In this document: positions 16,017 to 25,257 of the stretch, piece after piece
Numbering within the stretch: the stretch's first letter is position 1
Layout of the letters: every line of letters starts with the position of its first letter
DNA from: CAVYYW01 sp963772845
Lineage (GTDB): Bacteria; Bacillota; Bacilli; Bacillales; Sporolactobacillaceae
Reading direction: 5' to 3'
NCBI GenBank assembly: GCA_963772845.1
Contig: CAVYYW010000014.1
Span: 1,116,001-1,180,000, forward strand
Length of the DNA: 64,000 nt
Translations under genes and position numbers: made by a program
The notes under the pieces: generated by a model
Seen by the model: only the letters and a program-made list of their open reading frames with translations
The model's database searches: none
What the model was told of the DNA's origin: nothing

Positions 16017-18092
16017 TTATTGCTGTTGTTCTTGATAATCACAATTGGAACACTGAACGACTTTTCCCTTTTTAACTTTTTTCTCCACTAGATAATGTTC
16101 ACACTTAGGACAGCTTCTTGGTATAGGTTTATCCCATGAGACAAAATCACATTCTGGATAGCGGTCACAGCCGTAAAATATTCTTCTTTTTTTGCTTTTT
16201 CTTTCAACGATCTCGCCTTCGCTGCATTTCGGGCAGGAGACGCCGACTTTTTTTAGAATGGGCTTTGTGTTTCTGCATTCAGGAAAATTACTGCAGGCTA
16301 AAAACTTCCCATATCTGCCCATTTTGTATACCATATCATGGCCGCACTCTTCACAGGAAATCCCTGCAGGTTCGTCTCTAATTTCGACTTTTTCCATTTC
16401 CGCTTCGGCTTTTTCAAGATGTTTTTCAAAATCTCGATAAAATTCTGCAATGACTTTTACCCAATCTGTGGCACCCTCTTCCACCGAGTCGAGGTCATTC
16501 TCCATCTTTACGGTGAAATCAACATCGATAATATCAGGAAAATACTCGACCACAAGTTCCAGCACTACCTCACCAAGCTCTGTCGGGACAAATTTACGGT
16601 CATCCATCACGACATATCCTCTTTTTTGAATGGTATCAAGAGTTGGCGCATAAGTGGATGGTCTGCCGATTCCAAGCTCTTCCATCGTTCTAACCAGACG
16701 GGCTTCTGTATAACGTGGTGGCGGTTGGGTAAAATGCTGTTTCGGATCGATAGATTCTTTTTCGGCTTCCATGCCTTCTTTTAAATCAGGAAGGAAATTT
16801 TCGACATCAGATTTATTCGGGTCATCACTACCCTCAGTATAAACCTTCATAAAGCCAGGAAATTTCACTTTTGATCCCGTTGCTCTAAACATAATACCTG
16901 ACTGAACGAGATCCGCACGTACAGTATCCATGATGGCAGGTGCCATTTGACTCGCGATAAAGCGTTCCCATACTAATTTATAAAGACGGTACTGATCTCT
17001 TGAAAGATAGGCTTTCATTTCTTTCGGTTCACGCAACGCTGAAGTCGGACGGACGGCTTCGTGGGCATCTTGGGCATTTTGCTTATTTTTCTTTTTAGGA
17101 GTAGCCGAACCCAAGAAGTCTTTTCCATAACGCTCTGTAATAAATTCCTTTGCTTCTTCCTTTGCAACATCGGAAATTCGGGTAGAATCTGTCCTCATAT
17201 ACGTTATGAGACCAGTAATACCTTGTTTTCCAAGTTCAATTCCTTCGTACAGCTGCTGAGCAATCATCATAGTCTTTTTTGCTCTGAAGTTTAATTTTCT
17301 AGCTGCTTCCTGCTGAAGAGAAGAAGTAATAAAAGGAGCAACCGGATGGCGCTGCCGTTCTTTCTTTTGGACATCATTGACTTTAAAGATATCACTTTTT
17401 ATTTGCTGAAGAACTTTTTTTACGTCTTCTTCGGTTTTCAGCTCCAGCTTTTTGTTGTCTTTACCATAAAAGGAAGCCTCAAAGGTTTCATCGTTTACCG
17501 TAAATACCGCTTTAATTGTCCAGTATTCTTCTGGTTCAAACGCTTTTATTTCTTTCTCTCTCTCAATAACAAGCTTAAGAGCGACTGATTGCACCCGCCC
17601 TGCACTAAGTCCTTTTTTTACTTTTTTCCATAATAATGGGCTGATATTATAGCCGACCAGCCGGTCTAAAATACGCCGGGCCTGCTGGGCATCAACCAGA
17701 TCCATATTAATTGTTCTTGGCTGCTTAAAGGCACCTTTGATTGCGTCCTTGGTAATTTCGTTAAATACCACGCGGCAGGCACTCTTTTCATCAATGTCTA
17801 AGCTATGCGCCAAATGCCATGCGATGGCTTCCCCTTCTCTGTCGGGGTCAGCTGCGAGATACACTTTCTTCACTTTCTTTGCTGCGGTTTTTAATTCTTT
17901 CAGAACGGGACCCTTGCCCCGGATTGTAATATATTTAGGATCAAAGTTATGGTCTGTGTCAACACCCATTTGACTTTTCGGCAGGTCACGCACATGACCC
18001 ATCGAGGCTTTAACCTCATATTTTTTGCCGAGATATCTCTTTATCGTTTTTGCTTTAGCGGGAGATTCTACGATCACAAGATATTCTTCCAT
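16017..18092 (-). CDS. topA: DNA topoisomerase I TopA
   Basis: A 691-residue type IA topoisomerase. The Toprim domain begins LVIVESPAKAKTIKRYLG and has the DPDREGEAIAWHL metal site; the catalytic tyrosine is in GLITYMRTDSTRIS near residue 300. Three C-terminal zinc ribbons follow: CEECG...CSNFPEC, CPKCSEG...CDRYPEC and CPKCEHYL...CSNC. It relaxes negative supercoils. A strong promoter lies 44 bases upstream. Confidence 0.98.
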   Translation of the reverse strand: MEEYLVIVESPAKAKTIKRYLGKKYEVKASMGHVRDLPKSQMGVDTDHNFDPKYITIRGKGPVLKELKTAAKKVKKVYLAADPDREGEAIAWHLAHSLDIDEKSACRVVFNEITKDAIKGAFKQPRTINMDLVDAQQARRILDRLVGYNISPLLWKKVKKGLSAGRVQSVALKLVIEREKEIKAFEPEEYWTIKAVFTVNDETFEASFYGKDNKKLELKTEEDVKKVLQQIKSDIFKVNDVQKKERQRHPVAPFITSSLQQEAARKLNFRAKKTMMIAQQLYEGIELGKQGITGLITYMRTDSTRISDVAKEEAKEFITERYGKDFLGSATPKKKNKQNAQDAHEAVRPTSALREPKEMKAYLSRDQYRLYKLVWERFIASQMAPAIMDTVRADLVQSGIMFRATGSKVKFPGFMKVYTEGSDDPNKSDVENFLPDLKEGMEAEKESIDPKQHFTQPPPRYTEARLVRTMEELGIGRPSTYAPTLDTIQKRGYVVMDDRKFVPTELGEVVLELVVEYFPDIIDVDFTVKMENDLDSVEEGATDWVKVIAEFYRDFEKHLEKAEAEMEKVEIRDEPAGISCEECGHDMVYKMGRYGKFLACSNFPECRNTKPILKKVGVSCPKCSEGEIVERKSKKRRIFYGCDRYPECDFVSWDKPIPRSCPKCEHYLVEKKVKKGKVVQCSNCDYQEQQQ

Positions 18093-18135
18093 ACTTGTTT
18101 CTCCCCCTTTCTAGTTTATATTGAAATCTTCACTA

Positions 18136-18164
18136 ATATTAAATATGAAATGTTTGTTTGTCAA
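18136..18164 (-). promoter_or_regulatory. Sigma-A promoter upstream of topA
   Basis: Minus-strand TTGACA, 17-base spacer, TAATAT. It ends about 44 bases before the topA ATG. The gap 18093-18300 is AT-rich and otherwise holds nothing I can identify. Confidence 0.8.
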
Positions 18165-18300
18165 ATAGAAGATTACAAAATATTTCTTTTAAATCTTAAA
18201 ATAACCTTCTTTTTTGAATTTTGTCTGATCGTGTTTTTATCATCTTTTTTACGTGCTTTACTGATGTTTCAACCCAATTTGTAAAGATAGCACGCTTGAA

Positions 18301-19164
18301 TTATTTTATACTCAGCGGGTATTCAGTCAGTATATCTTCATGACTCATGATTAGTTTCGCTCCTTGCTGGATAAGAAAATTTGTACCTTTATAATTTAAG
18401 TCAGTTATCGGCCCCGGCACCGCTAAAACGTCCTTTCCCTGTTCCAAAGCCTGATCGGCTGTAATCAATGAACCGCTTCTTGCCTGGGCTTCAACAACAA
18501 GCGTGGCTTGACTTAATCCACTGATAATACGATTCCGTTCAGGAAAGAACCATCTTTCTGGCCGAACGAATGGAGGGTATTCAGACAATACCAGATGATG
18601 CTCTGCTATTTCCTTAAAAAGGCCTCTGTTTTGGGCGGGATAGGGATGGCAGAGTCCTGATCCAAGTACCGCAATAGTGGCGGACCTGAGAGCAAGCTGA
18701 TGCGAAAGACCATCAATCCCTGCTGCCAGACCGCTGACGATCGTAAAGCCTTCCATTATTAGAGGCATAAGAAGCGTTCTCAGTACCTCAGGGGCATTAG
18801 AGGTGGGTTTCCGGCTGCCTACGACACTTAAAAGCCGATTGTTGGAGCATAATCCGATTTTCCCTTGATAATAGAGAATCAACGGAGGGTCAGGGATATG
18901 TTTTAATTGATCAGGAAAGCGTTTTTCATTAATGCTTATGCTATGAATATTATGCTGTTTGTATGTTTCCAATACAGGCTCGATGGGGTGTGAGCGAAGA
19001 TATTTGCAAAGTTGAAGGCTGAAATCGGGTTTGAGTGGCAAATTCTTTTGCAGATCATGGGGAGATAAGTCATAAATACAATTTAACAAATCCGGTTTTC
19101 TTAAAAAGAAGGAAAGCGTTTTACGGGTCATACCGGGGAAATGCTGCAGGTGGATTAATTTCAA
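18301..19164 (-). CDS. dprA: DNA-processing protein DprA (Smf)
   Basis: A 287-residue DprA. The Rossmann-like core has VVGSRKPTSNAPEVL and the ligand loop TIVSGLAAGIDGLSHQLAL, then IAVLGSGLCHPYPAQNRGLF, FFPERNRIISGLS and GSLITADQALEQGKDVLAVPG. DprA binds single-stranded DNA during transformation and loads RecA. The N-terminal region is short and helical; the winged-helix tail of some DprA proteins is missing. Order sucC-sucD-dprA-topA matches B. subtilis. The AT-rich segment before topA contains the topA promoter, so topA can be transcribed separately. Confidence 0.95.
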   Translation of the reverse strand: MKLIHLQHFPGMTRKTLSFFLRKPDLLNCIYDLSPHDLQKNLPLKPDFSLQLCKYLRSHPIEPVLETYKQHNIHSISINEKRFPDQLKHIPDPPLILYYQGKIGLCSNNRLLSVVGSRKPTSNAPEVLRTLLMPLIMEGFTIVSGLAAGIDGLSHQLALRSATIAVLGSGLCHPYPAQNRGLFKEIAEHHLVLSEYPPFVRPERWFFPERNRIISGLSQATLVVEAQARSGSLITADQALEQGKDVLAVPGPITDLNYKGTNFLIQQGAKLIMSHEDILTEYPLSIK

Positions 19165-19208
19165 TTTTTCATTTAACGTCGTAACTCCTCTTTTCTATAT
19201 AAATATAC

Positions 19209-19240
19209 AGAAAAGCCCCCAAAACACTGGGAGCTTTTCT
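19209..19240 (-). terminator. Rho-independent terminator after sucD
   Basis: AGAAAAGCTCCCAG and CTGGGGGC-type complement form a stem of about 13 bp between sucD and dprA, followed on the minus strand by a T/A-rich GTATATTTATATA. The T-run is imperfect. Confidence 0.75.
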
Positions 19241-19248
19241 TGTTGGTT

Positions 19249-20151
19249 TTATTTAATAAGACATTTTTCGTAAATGCCGTTTTCTTTAAGAACAGAAATT
19301 AATGTTTCACCCATTACAGCTGGCGTTTCTGCAACTTTAATGCCTGCTGCATTAAGAGATTTCATCTTTTCATCTGCTGTTCCTTTACCGCCGGAAATAA
19401 TCGCACCAGCATGGCCCATGCGCTTCCCTGGAGGGGCTGTTTGCCCGCCGATGAAGCCGACAACAGGTTTTTTCATATTGGCTTTAACCCACTCTGCCGC
19501 TTCTTCTTCAGCAGTTCCGCCAATTTCACCGATCATGATGACAGCGTAAGTATCATCGTCTTCATTGAAAGCATTAAGCACATCAATAAAGTCTGTACCA
19601 TTGACAGGGTCCCCGCCAATACCAACAGCCGTTGACTGGCCGATGTCAGCTTGTGAAAGCTGATGCACAGCTTCATATGTTAATGTTCCGGAGCGTGATA
19701 CAACACCGACATGGCCTTTTCTGTGAATGTATCCAGGCATAATACCGATTTTACATTCATCCGGTGTAATAACACCCGGGCAGTTAGGGCCGATCAGACG
19801 TGTTTTCTTGCCTTCCATCTGACGTTTAACCTTGATCATATCTACAACTGGGATGTGCTCTGTAATTGTGATAACAAGATCAAGTTCAGCGTCGACAGCT
19901 TCAAGAATTGCATCTGCTGCAAAAGCAGGCGGTACATATACAACGGATGCGTTAGCACCGGTTGCTTTCACAGCTTCGTCAACTGTATTAAATACCGGAA
20001 TACCTTCTATTTCTGTTCCGCCTTTGCCTGGCGTTACTCCGCCGACAATTTTCGTTCCGTATTCGATCGCTTGCTTAGTATGGAAAAGGCCAGTTGCGCC
20101 AGTAATACCTTGCACAATAACCTTTGTATCCTGATTAATAAAGATACTCAT
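19249..20151 (-). CDS. sucD: Succinyl-CoA synthetase alpha subunit SucD
   Basis: A 300-residue ADP/GDP-forming succinyl-CoA ligase alpha chain. The CoA-binding Rossmann part shows VQGITGATGLFHTKQAIEYG and GGVTPGKGG; the active-site histidine lies in GKRMGHAGAIISGGKGTA near residue 247; GPNCPGVITP is also present. It catalyses the substrate-level phosphorylation step of the TCA cycle with SucC. It is 24 bases after sucC and forms a two-gene operon with it, bounded by a promoter and a terminator. Confidence 0.98.
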   Translation of the reverse strand: MSIFINQDTKVIVQGITGATGLFHTKQAIEYGTKIVGGVTPGKGGTEIEGIPVFNTVDEAVKATGANASVVYVPPAFAADAILEAVDAELDLVITITEHIPVVDMIKVKRQMEGKKTRLIGPNCPGVITPDECKIGIMPGYIHRKGHVGVVSRSGTLTYEAVHQLSQADIGQSTAVGIGGDPVNGTDFIDVLNAFNEDDDTYAVIMIGEIGGTAEEEAAEWVKANMKKPVVGFIGGQTAPPGKRMGHAGAIISGGKGTADEKMKSLNAAGIKVAETPAVMGETLISVLKENGIYEKCLIK

Positions 20152-20175
20152 AGCTTGATTCCCCCGCCTTTCTGA

Positions 20176-21336
20176 TTAATTTACCATTGCGACGATTTTT
20201 TCTGCACCGTCAGCCATGGATTCAGCTGCTGTAATATTTAAACCGGATTCCTTAAGCATCTTCTTGCCTAATTCAACGTTTGTTCCTTCCAGTCTTACAA
20301 CAAGAGGGATCTCAAGACCAACTTGCTTCGTAGCCTCGATAACGCCTTCAGCAATAATGTCACACTTCATGATGCCGCCAAAGATATTTACGAAAATACC
20401 TTTAACTTTTTCATCGGAAAGAATGATTTTAAAAGCTTCAGTTACTTTTTCAGTGGTAGCACCGCCGCCAACGTCAAGGAAGTTAGCTGGATCCCCACTA
20501 TAGTGCTTGATGATATCCATTGTGGACATCGCAAGTCCAGCACCGTTAACCATACAGCCAATATTCCCATCAAGGGCAATATAGCTGAGATCGTATTTTG
20601 ATGCTTCGATTTCTTTTTCGTCTTCTTCAGCAAGGTCGCGAAGTTCTAAAATGTTTTTGTGACGGAATAATGCATTGTCATCAAAATTGAACTTAGCATC
20701 CAGTGCCATAACCTGATCATCACCCGTTGTTACAAGCGGGTTAATCTCAGCAATAGAGCAGTCTGTATCAACAAACACTTTGTATAAACCCATCATAAAT
20801 TTAACAGCTTTATTAACAAGATGTTTAGGAATGTTAATATTGAATGCCAAACGTCTTGCCTGGTATGGCATAAGACCAGTCACAGGGTCCACTGTTTCTC
20901 TGAAAATTTTCTCAGGTGTATTTTCTGCGACTTCCTCAATTTCCGTTCCGCCTTCTTCAGATCCCATCATAACAATGCGAGAAGTGGCGCGATCTACAAC
21001 AACACCCACGTAGAATTCTTTTTGGATGTCACTGCCTTCTTCAATCAGCAAACGCTTAATTTCTTTACCCTCAGGACCCGTTTGATGAGTCACCAAAGTC
21101 TTACCTAAAAGTTCTTCCGCATAAGTGCGGACTTCATCATCAGATTTTGCAAGCTTGACACCGCCTGCTTTCCCACGGCCGCCAGCGTGAATCTGGGCCT
21201 TTACGACCTTAACTGAAGAATCTAATTTCTTCGCGGCTTCTACTGCCTCGTCTGGTGTAAATGCAACATAACCAGTCGGTACAGCAACGCCGTAGCTTCT
21301 CAAGAGTTCTTTACCTTGATACTCATGAATATTCAC
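20176..21336 (-). CDS. sucC: Succinyl-CoA synthetase beta subunit SucC
   Basis: A 386-residue beta chain with ATP-grasp fold. It begins MNIHEYQGKELLRSYGVAVP, has the nucleotide-contact VVKAQIHAGGRGKAGGVKLA, EINPLVTTGDDQVMALDAK, the NGAGLAMSTMDIIKHYSG loop and NIFGGIMKCDIIAEGV. Together these identify SucC, which provides the nucleotide site. The ATG follows GATAGGAGGTAGC, a strong ribosome-binding site. Confidence 0.98.
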   Translation of the reverse strand: MNIHEYQGKELLRSYGVAVPTGYVAFTPDEAVEAAKKLDSSVKVVKAQIHAGGRGKAGGVKLAKSDDEVRTYAEELLGKTLVTHQTGPEGKEIKRLLIEEGSDIQKEFYVGVVVDRATSRIVMMGSEEGGTEIEEVAENTPEKIFRETVDPVTGLMPYQARRLAFNINIPKHLVNKAVKFMMGLYKVFVDTDCSIAEINPLVTTGDDQVMALDAKFNFDDNALFRHKNILELRDLAEEDEKEIEASKYDLSYIALDGNIGCMVNGAGLAMSTMDIIKHYSGDPANFLDVGGGATTEKVTEAFKIILSDEKVKGIFVNIFGGIMKCDIIAEGVIEATKQVGLEIPLVVRLEGTNVELGKKMLKESGLNITAAESMADGAEKIVAMVN

Positions 21337-21385
21337 AAATGCTACCTCCTATCGTGTAATCGATATCTATCACTGCCTTATCCAT

Positions 21386-21413
21386 TGTATAAAAAACAAG
21401 CTTCGTTTGTCCA
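21386..21413 (-). promoter_or_regulatory. Sigma-A promoter of sucCD
   Basis: Minus-strand TGGACA, 16-base spacer, TATACA, about 50 bases before the sucC ATG and just after the ylqH terminator. Confidence 0.65.
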
Positions 21414-21425
21414 CTATAAAAACAG

Positions 21426-21463
21426 AAAACACGAGCGAATCTGCTATTTTCCGCTCGTGTTTC
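21426..21463 (-). terminator. Terminator overlapping the end of ylqH
   Basis: AAACACGAGCG and CGCTCGTGTTT form an 11-bp stem with the ylqH stop codon in the loop; the minus strand then reads TCTGTTTTT. The 5' arm is the last codons of ylqH. Confidence 0.8.
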
Positions 21464-21731
21464 CTTGATCTTTATCCAATTGGTAGATGAAAGCAAAGAT
21501 CTCTGCCACCACTTCATAGAGCTCAGAAGGGATTTTTTGATTGAGTTCCAACTGGCTCAACAATCCGACAAGATTTGCATCTTCCTGTATTGGAATATTA
21601 TTTTTTTTTGCCAGCTCAATTATTTTTTCAGCAGTATCACCGGCCCCTTTTGCCGAAAGCCTGGGAGCTTCATCATTGTCCTGTTTATATGATAATGCCA
21701 CAGCTTTTTTTCTTTTCGTCTCACCACTCAT
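21444..21731 (-). CDS. ylqH: YlqH, FlhB C-terminal domain homologue
   Basis: A 95-residue protein equivalent to the cytoplasmic C-terminal domain of the export-gate protein FlhB: AVALSYKQDNDEAPRLSAKGAG, IIELAKKNNIPIQED and LLSQLELNQKIPSELYEVVAEI appear in order. The autocleavage NPTH loop of FlhB is replaced by a region without that motif, and there are no membrane segments, so it is not the export gate itself. Paired with ylqG in an overlapping arrangement (4 bases), as in B. subtilis. Function is unproven; a substrate-specificity role analogous to FlhB-FliK is an inference. Confidence 0.88.
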   Translation of the reverse strand: MSGETKRKKAVALSYKQDNDEAPRLSAKGAGDTAEKIIELAKKNNIPIQEDANLVGLLSQLELNQKIPSELYEVVAEIFAFIYQLDKDQGNTSGK

Positions 21732-23269
21732 ATTCTCACGTCCAATTCACGATCGGTATCCATAAGACTGCTAGCTAGTTTTGTTTTAAGGGAAGGTTCA
21801 ATTTTCTCCGACTGAATTAAGGACACAAGCTGGTAATTATGATTTTCCAGCTGCAACTTCAACACTGTTTCCCACTTTTTTATTTGGGGCATTAGTTTAA
21901 CGTGCTCATTATGAACGGTAAGAGAAACCATACGATCCTGAATTCTGATCTGAAGCACCGTTTCTTTTAATTGTTCAAGCTCCAAATAACATAAAATATG
22001 GCAGTGATTTGGGTCAAGCGTCTCCCCTGTAGATGCTTTCTTTCCTTCCCAAAAAAAGGATGCTTTTTTAAATGTGTCTTGAATTGGCAACGGAAGCTGC
22101 ATAGCCCATTGCATCCAGCCTTTGTCAGAAGCCACCATTTGAAGCTGTTGAAGTGTCATCTGTTGCAATACAGTATCAGCGTTTTGTTTTAAGGAAGACG
22201 TGGCCCCTGAATCCTGTGTAAGCTGAATTAACGCGGCCTTCAAATTTTCTTTGGAATCAGCAGAAATTTCCTCACCAGTTTCCAAAGCAGCAGCAATCTG
22301 ATGCTCATGCTGGAAGCCCATCTTTAATAATATTTCCTTTAGGAACGGCTTTATCTCTGTTCCACTATTTAATATGCGCATTAACATTGGCTGTTTACTA
22401 ATGGCTTCGGTCAGATGTGCTGAGGCTTTCTTATATGATTCGGCAGGAAACAATTCGTTTAGAAGTGTTTTTAAATCTGGCGCTTCATTTATTTTTTTCT
22501 GAAAAAAATTCACAGTTATTTGTTGTGAACCTGAACTTTTTTGGGAAGTCTGTATCTGTTGTATAAAAGATGGAGCAAGGCTGCTATTTTTCCCCAATGG
22601 ACCCATACTTTTTAATAGTTCGAAGGTTTCTTTCTCTGTAAAACCTTCCGTCGTATTGATAGAGGGGGCCAGGCTGCTAATGGCTTTTTTAAGGCTTTGT
22701 GGCAGATTCGGATCCTTAAGCATAGATTTTAACTGATTGGTAATATCTCCCGCATTCATCTGTGGTTTCCCTGCAGCCTCAACGAGTTTTGTAATGGCTG
22801 GACTCATGGGGAGTTGTTTTCCCAGCATCCATTTTAATGGCCCCACCAGCTTCATGGGCTGCTTAGCCTGAGAAAACATCAACTCAGCTTGTTGCAAAGA
22901 CTCTTTTTGCAAGGGGATCTGCTCTGCCGTTAAAACTCTGACCAGTTTTTCCATGGCAGGGGTATCGGTCAGTTTAAAAAGATTTAACAATGTTTTCACT
23001 TCTGCCGGCTTTCCTGTTTCTTCCTGTACAGAAGCACTAATCATTTTAAGCAGCACGGGATCATCTGAATTTTTCACTTGGAATAAATAAGGGGTTCCTG
23101 GCCTTAACATGCCTTCAGTTTTTGCCGTCACTTGTTTATTCCCTATTTGAACCAGTGCAAGATTATTAGGCAATATTTCGAGAACTTTTCCTTTTATAAT
23201 AGCGTTTTTTTGGAGATTCCCGAACCCTTGACTTTGATTTAATGTATGAGGAAACAGCTGAATGTTCAT
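21728..23269 (-). CDS. ylqG: YlqG, FliK-like C-terminal domain protein
   Basis: A 513-residue protein, largely helical and Gln/Lys-rich, with a folded C-terminal domain (about 420-500) containing CYLELEQLKETVLQIRIQDR and MPQIKKWETVLKLQLENHNY. That domain resembles the FliK hook-length-control fold. The start has LPNNLALVQIGNKQVTAKTEG, an OB-like strand set. The partner ylqH is FlhB-like, so the pair mimics the FliK-FlhB ruler/gate couple away from the main operon. Known in Bacillus but functionally uncharacterised to my knowledge. Confidence 0.8.
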   Translation of the reverse strand: MNIQLFPHTLNQSQGFGNLQKNAIIKGKVLEILPNNLALVQIGNKQVTAKTEGMLRPGTPYLFQVKNSDDPVLLKMISASVQEETGKPAEVKTLLNLFKLTDTPAMEKLVRVLTAEQIPLQKESLQQAELMFSQAKQPMKLVGPLKWMLGKQLPMSPAITKLVEAAGKPQMNAGDITNQLKSMLKDPNLPQSLKKAISSLAPSINTTEGFTEKETFELLKSMGPLGKNSSLAPSFIQQIQTSQKSSGSQQITVNFFQKKINEAPDLKTLLNELFPAESYKKASAHLTEAISKQPMLMRILNSGTEIKPFLKEILLKMGFQHEHQIAAALETGEEISADSKENLKAALIQLTQDSGATSSLKQNADTVLQQMTLQQLQMVASDKGWMQWAMQLPLPIQDTFKKASFFWEGKKASTGETLDPNHCHILCYLELEQLKETVLQIRIQDRMVSLTVHNEHVKLMPQIKKWETVLKLQLENHNYQLVSLIQSEKIEPSLKTKLASSLMDTDRELDVRI

Positions 23270-23278
23270 ATTAAAAGG

Positions 23279-24055
23279 TCACCCTTTTATGTTATTTAAT
23301 GGTGCGAAACTCATTCTATGTATCGGAGTCGGGCCGAACGTATTAATAGCTTCAATATGCTCCCGCGTACCATATCCCATGTTTTTATGAAACTGATACT
23401 CTGGATATTTTTCATGCCAATCTCTCATCATTCGATCCCTTGTCACTTTAGCAATGATCGAGGCTGACGCAATGGAGATACTACGGCTATCCCCTTTAAT
23501 TAAGGATGTTTCCGGCAAACCAGTAGAGAGGGTCATTGCGTCAATTAAAAGATGTTCAGCAGGCATAGACATATCTGAAAGTGCAGCTTTCATCGCCTGT
23601 TTGGCTGCTTCATAAATATTAATTCTATCAATCTCCTGGGCTTCGACAACACCTACACCGATGGCAGACGCCTCTTGACTAATCTGTTCGAAAAAAGCCT
23701 CCCGCTTTTTTTCACTCAGCTGCTTTGAATCATTCACACCTATTAGAGAAGCTGTTCTTGGAAGAATAACAGCAGCTGCAACAACTGGACCTGCAAGTGG
23801 CCCTCTTCCTGCCTCGTCAATGCCTGCGATCAAGCTGACCCCTTGCTCTGCAAGATCATTTTCAAACCGGTTCATTTCTTTATATTGGGCAACCAATTTA
23901 TTTTGATTTTCTTTATCTTTATTCCATTTAATCAACAGCTTTTTGACACCTTGTCTGGAGTCCTTCTGGAGCTCACTTAACATTTCCTCCGATAGGTCAT
24001 TAACCTCAGACAATTTTTTCTTTACCTCTGCAATGGATAAATCTTTCACTTTCAT
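23279..24055 (-). CDS. rnhB: Ribonuclease HII RnhB
   Basis: A 258-residue RNase HII. A helical N-terminal extension (about 1-70) is followed by the catalytic core with GIDEAGRGPLAGPVVAAAVI (Asp and Glu ligands), LLIDAMTL (Asp), and SIIAKVTRDRMM. It cleaves 5' of single ribonucleotides in DNA and removes RNA primers. I place the start at 24055, where GAGAGAGTG precedes the ATG; an in-frame ATG at 24088 is unsupported. Its 3' end lies 9 bases from the ylqG start. Confidence 0.96.
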   Translation of the reverse strand: MKVKDLSIAEVKKKLSEVNDLSEEMLSELQKDSRQGVKKLLIKWNKDKENQNKLVAQYKEMNRFENDLAEQGVSLIAGIDEAGRGPLAGPVVAAAVILPRTASLIGVNDSKQLSEKKREAFFEQISQEASAIGVGVVEAQEIDRINIYEAAKQAMKAALSDMSMPAEHLLIDAMTLSTGLPETSLIKGDSRSISIASASIIAKVTRDRMMRDWHEKYPEYQFHKNMGYGTREHIEAINTFGPTPIHRMSFAPLNNIKG

Positions 24056-24123
24056 CACTCTCTCACACTTATTATCGGTTATCAGCAACCAGACTTTTAA
24101 TATGTATACAAATTAAATAGCTA

Positions 24124-24154
24124 TAAAAAAACGCCCTAACCGATGTTAGAGGCG
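24124..24154 (-). terminator. Terminator between rbgA and rnhB
   Basis: On the minus strand CGCC-T-CTAAC, ATCG loop, GTTAGGGCG, then seven T. One bulged base. It ends the rbgA transcript about 140 bases after its stop. Confidence 0.75.
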
Positions 24155-24213
24155 GTATTCAGGTTGTACGAAAACGCTTGTCAGTCAAAGCACTAGGCTG
24201 ACGAGGCACGGAA

Positions 24214-24298
24214 TGATCGTTCTTGGGTCTTGAGTACCAAGGCATGCCGCAGAAAGCAATCGGCGCATGCCTCACGTTCAGCCTGTTTAAGAACGATT
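24214..24298 (-). other. Structured spacer between rbgA and its terminator
   Basis: About 85 bases with nested inverted repeats. Outer arms ATCGTTCTT (24216-24224) and AAGAACGAT (24289-24297); inner arms GGCATGC (24241-24247) and GCATGCC (24265-24271). The flanking 24196-24290 part also has GGCTGA..AGGCA pairing with TGCCT..TTCAGCC. The right arm touches the rbgA stop. No open reading frame. It may be an RNA structure or a small mobile relic. Confidence 0.4.
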
Positions 24299-25163
24299 AA
24301 GGTCTCTCCAAACTAAGAGCACCAAGCTTCAAACTCCGATACTCCCGAATAATCAATTCAGCTGTCCGATCATAATCAATCCAGCCGCCTGGCCCAACGC
24401 ACCCTCTTCTTTTTCCGATTTGATCAAAAAGGTTGACGATGTCATCGATTGGCGGTATTTCTGTAATCGGCGGCAATTCTTCAATCCCGTATCGCTCAGA
24501 AAGCCTTTCCGGATAGTGCATCCAGAATGTTTGAAGCAAAAAGATAGCAACATCCTGAAAATCAAGCAGCTCATCTTTAATCGCACCTGTACCTGCTAAT
24601 TTCAGCCCTACTTGAGCATCTTCAAACTTTGGCCACAAAATTCCTGGTGTATCCAAAAGTTCCATGGTTTTACCGATTTTAATCCATTGTTGAGCCTTTG
24701 TAATGCCAGGTTTATCACCGATTTTAGCAATTTTTTTCTTTGCAAGCCTGTTGATAAGTGTGGATTTCCCAACATTCGGGATCCCAAGAATGAGAGCCCT
24801 GTCTGCTCTGGCAGTGAACCCTTTGCTTTCAAGTTTTACTCGTTTTGATTCCGTTATTTCATGTACAAGCTCTGAAATTTTCTGTGTACCTGTACCTGTT
24901 TGAGAATTTATCGTTAAGACGCTATAGTCTTTTTGGCGGTAAAATTGTTCCCATTTTTTTGTCACACTCGCATCTGCCATATCACTTTTATTTAAAAGCA
25001 GTAACCGTGGCTTGCCGCTGGCTATTTCATCCACCAGTGGGTTTCTTGAAGCTTCAGGTATTCTGGCATCGACAAGTTCAATGACAACGTCAATCAGCTT
25101 CATTTTTTCAATCATTTGACGCTTAGCCTTTGCCATATGGCCTGGGTACCATTGAATGGTCAT
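24297..25163 (-). CDS. rbgA: Ribosome biogenesis GTPase RbgA (YlqF)
   Basis: A 288-residue circularly permuted GTPase. The motif order is G4 LLLLNKSDMAD near 58-68, then G1 LGIPNVGKSTLINRL near 125-138, then G3 LLDTPGILWPKFED. It begins MTIQWYPGHMAKAKRQM, diagnostic of RbgA. It drives a late step of 50S assembly, including incorporation of L16, L27 and L36. Start at ATG 25163 with GAGGTG 6 bases upstream. Encoded next to rplS, with ribosome genes upstream. Confidence 0.97.
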   Translation of the reverse strand: MTIQWYPGHMAKAKRQMIEKMKLIDVVIELVDARIPEASRNPLVDEIASGKPRLLLLNKSDMADASVTKKWEQFYRQKDYSVLTINSQTGTGTQKISELVHEITESKRVKLESKGFTARADRALILGIPNVGKSTLINRLAKKKIAKIGDKPGITKAQQWIKIGKTMELLDTPGILWPKFEDAQVGLKLAGTGAIKDELLDFQDVAIFLLQTFWMHYPERLSERYGIEELPPITEIPPIDDIVNLFDQIGKRRGCVGPGGWIDYDRTAELIIREYRSLKLGALSLERP

Positions 25164-25257
25164 TGAAGTCACCTCGCTTAATCTGTATAGTATTCTCTGA
25201 CGTTTGCAATTTTTATTATAATAAAAACTTTTTTCTAAATGTATGAAAGCAGCTTAA

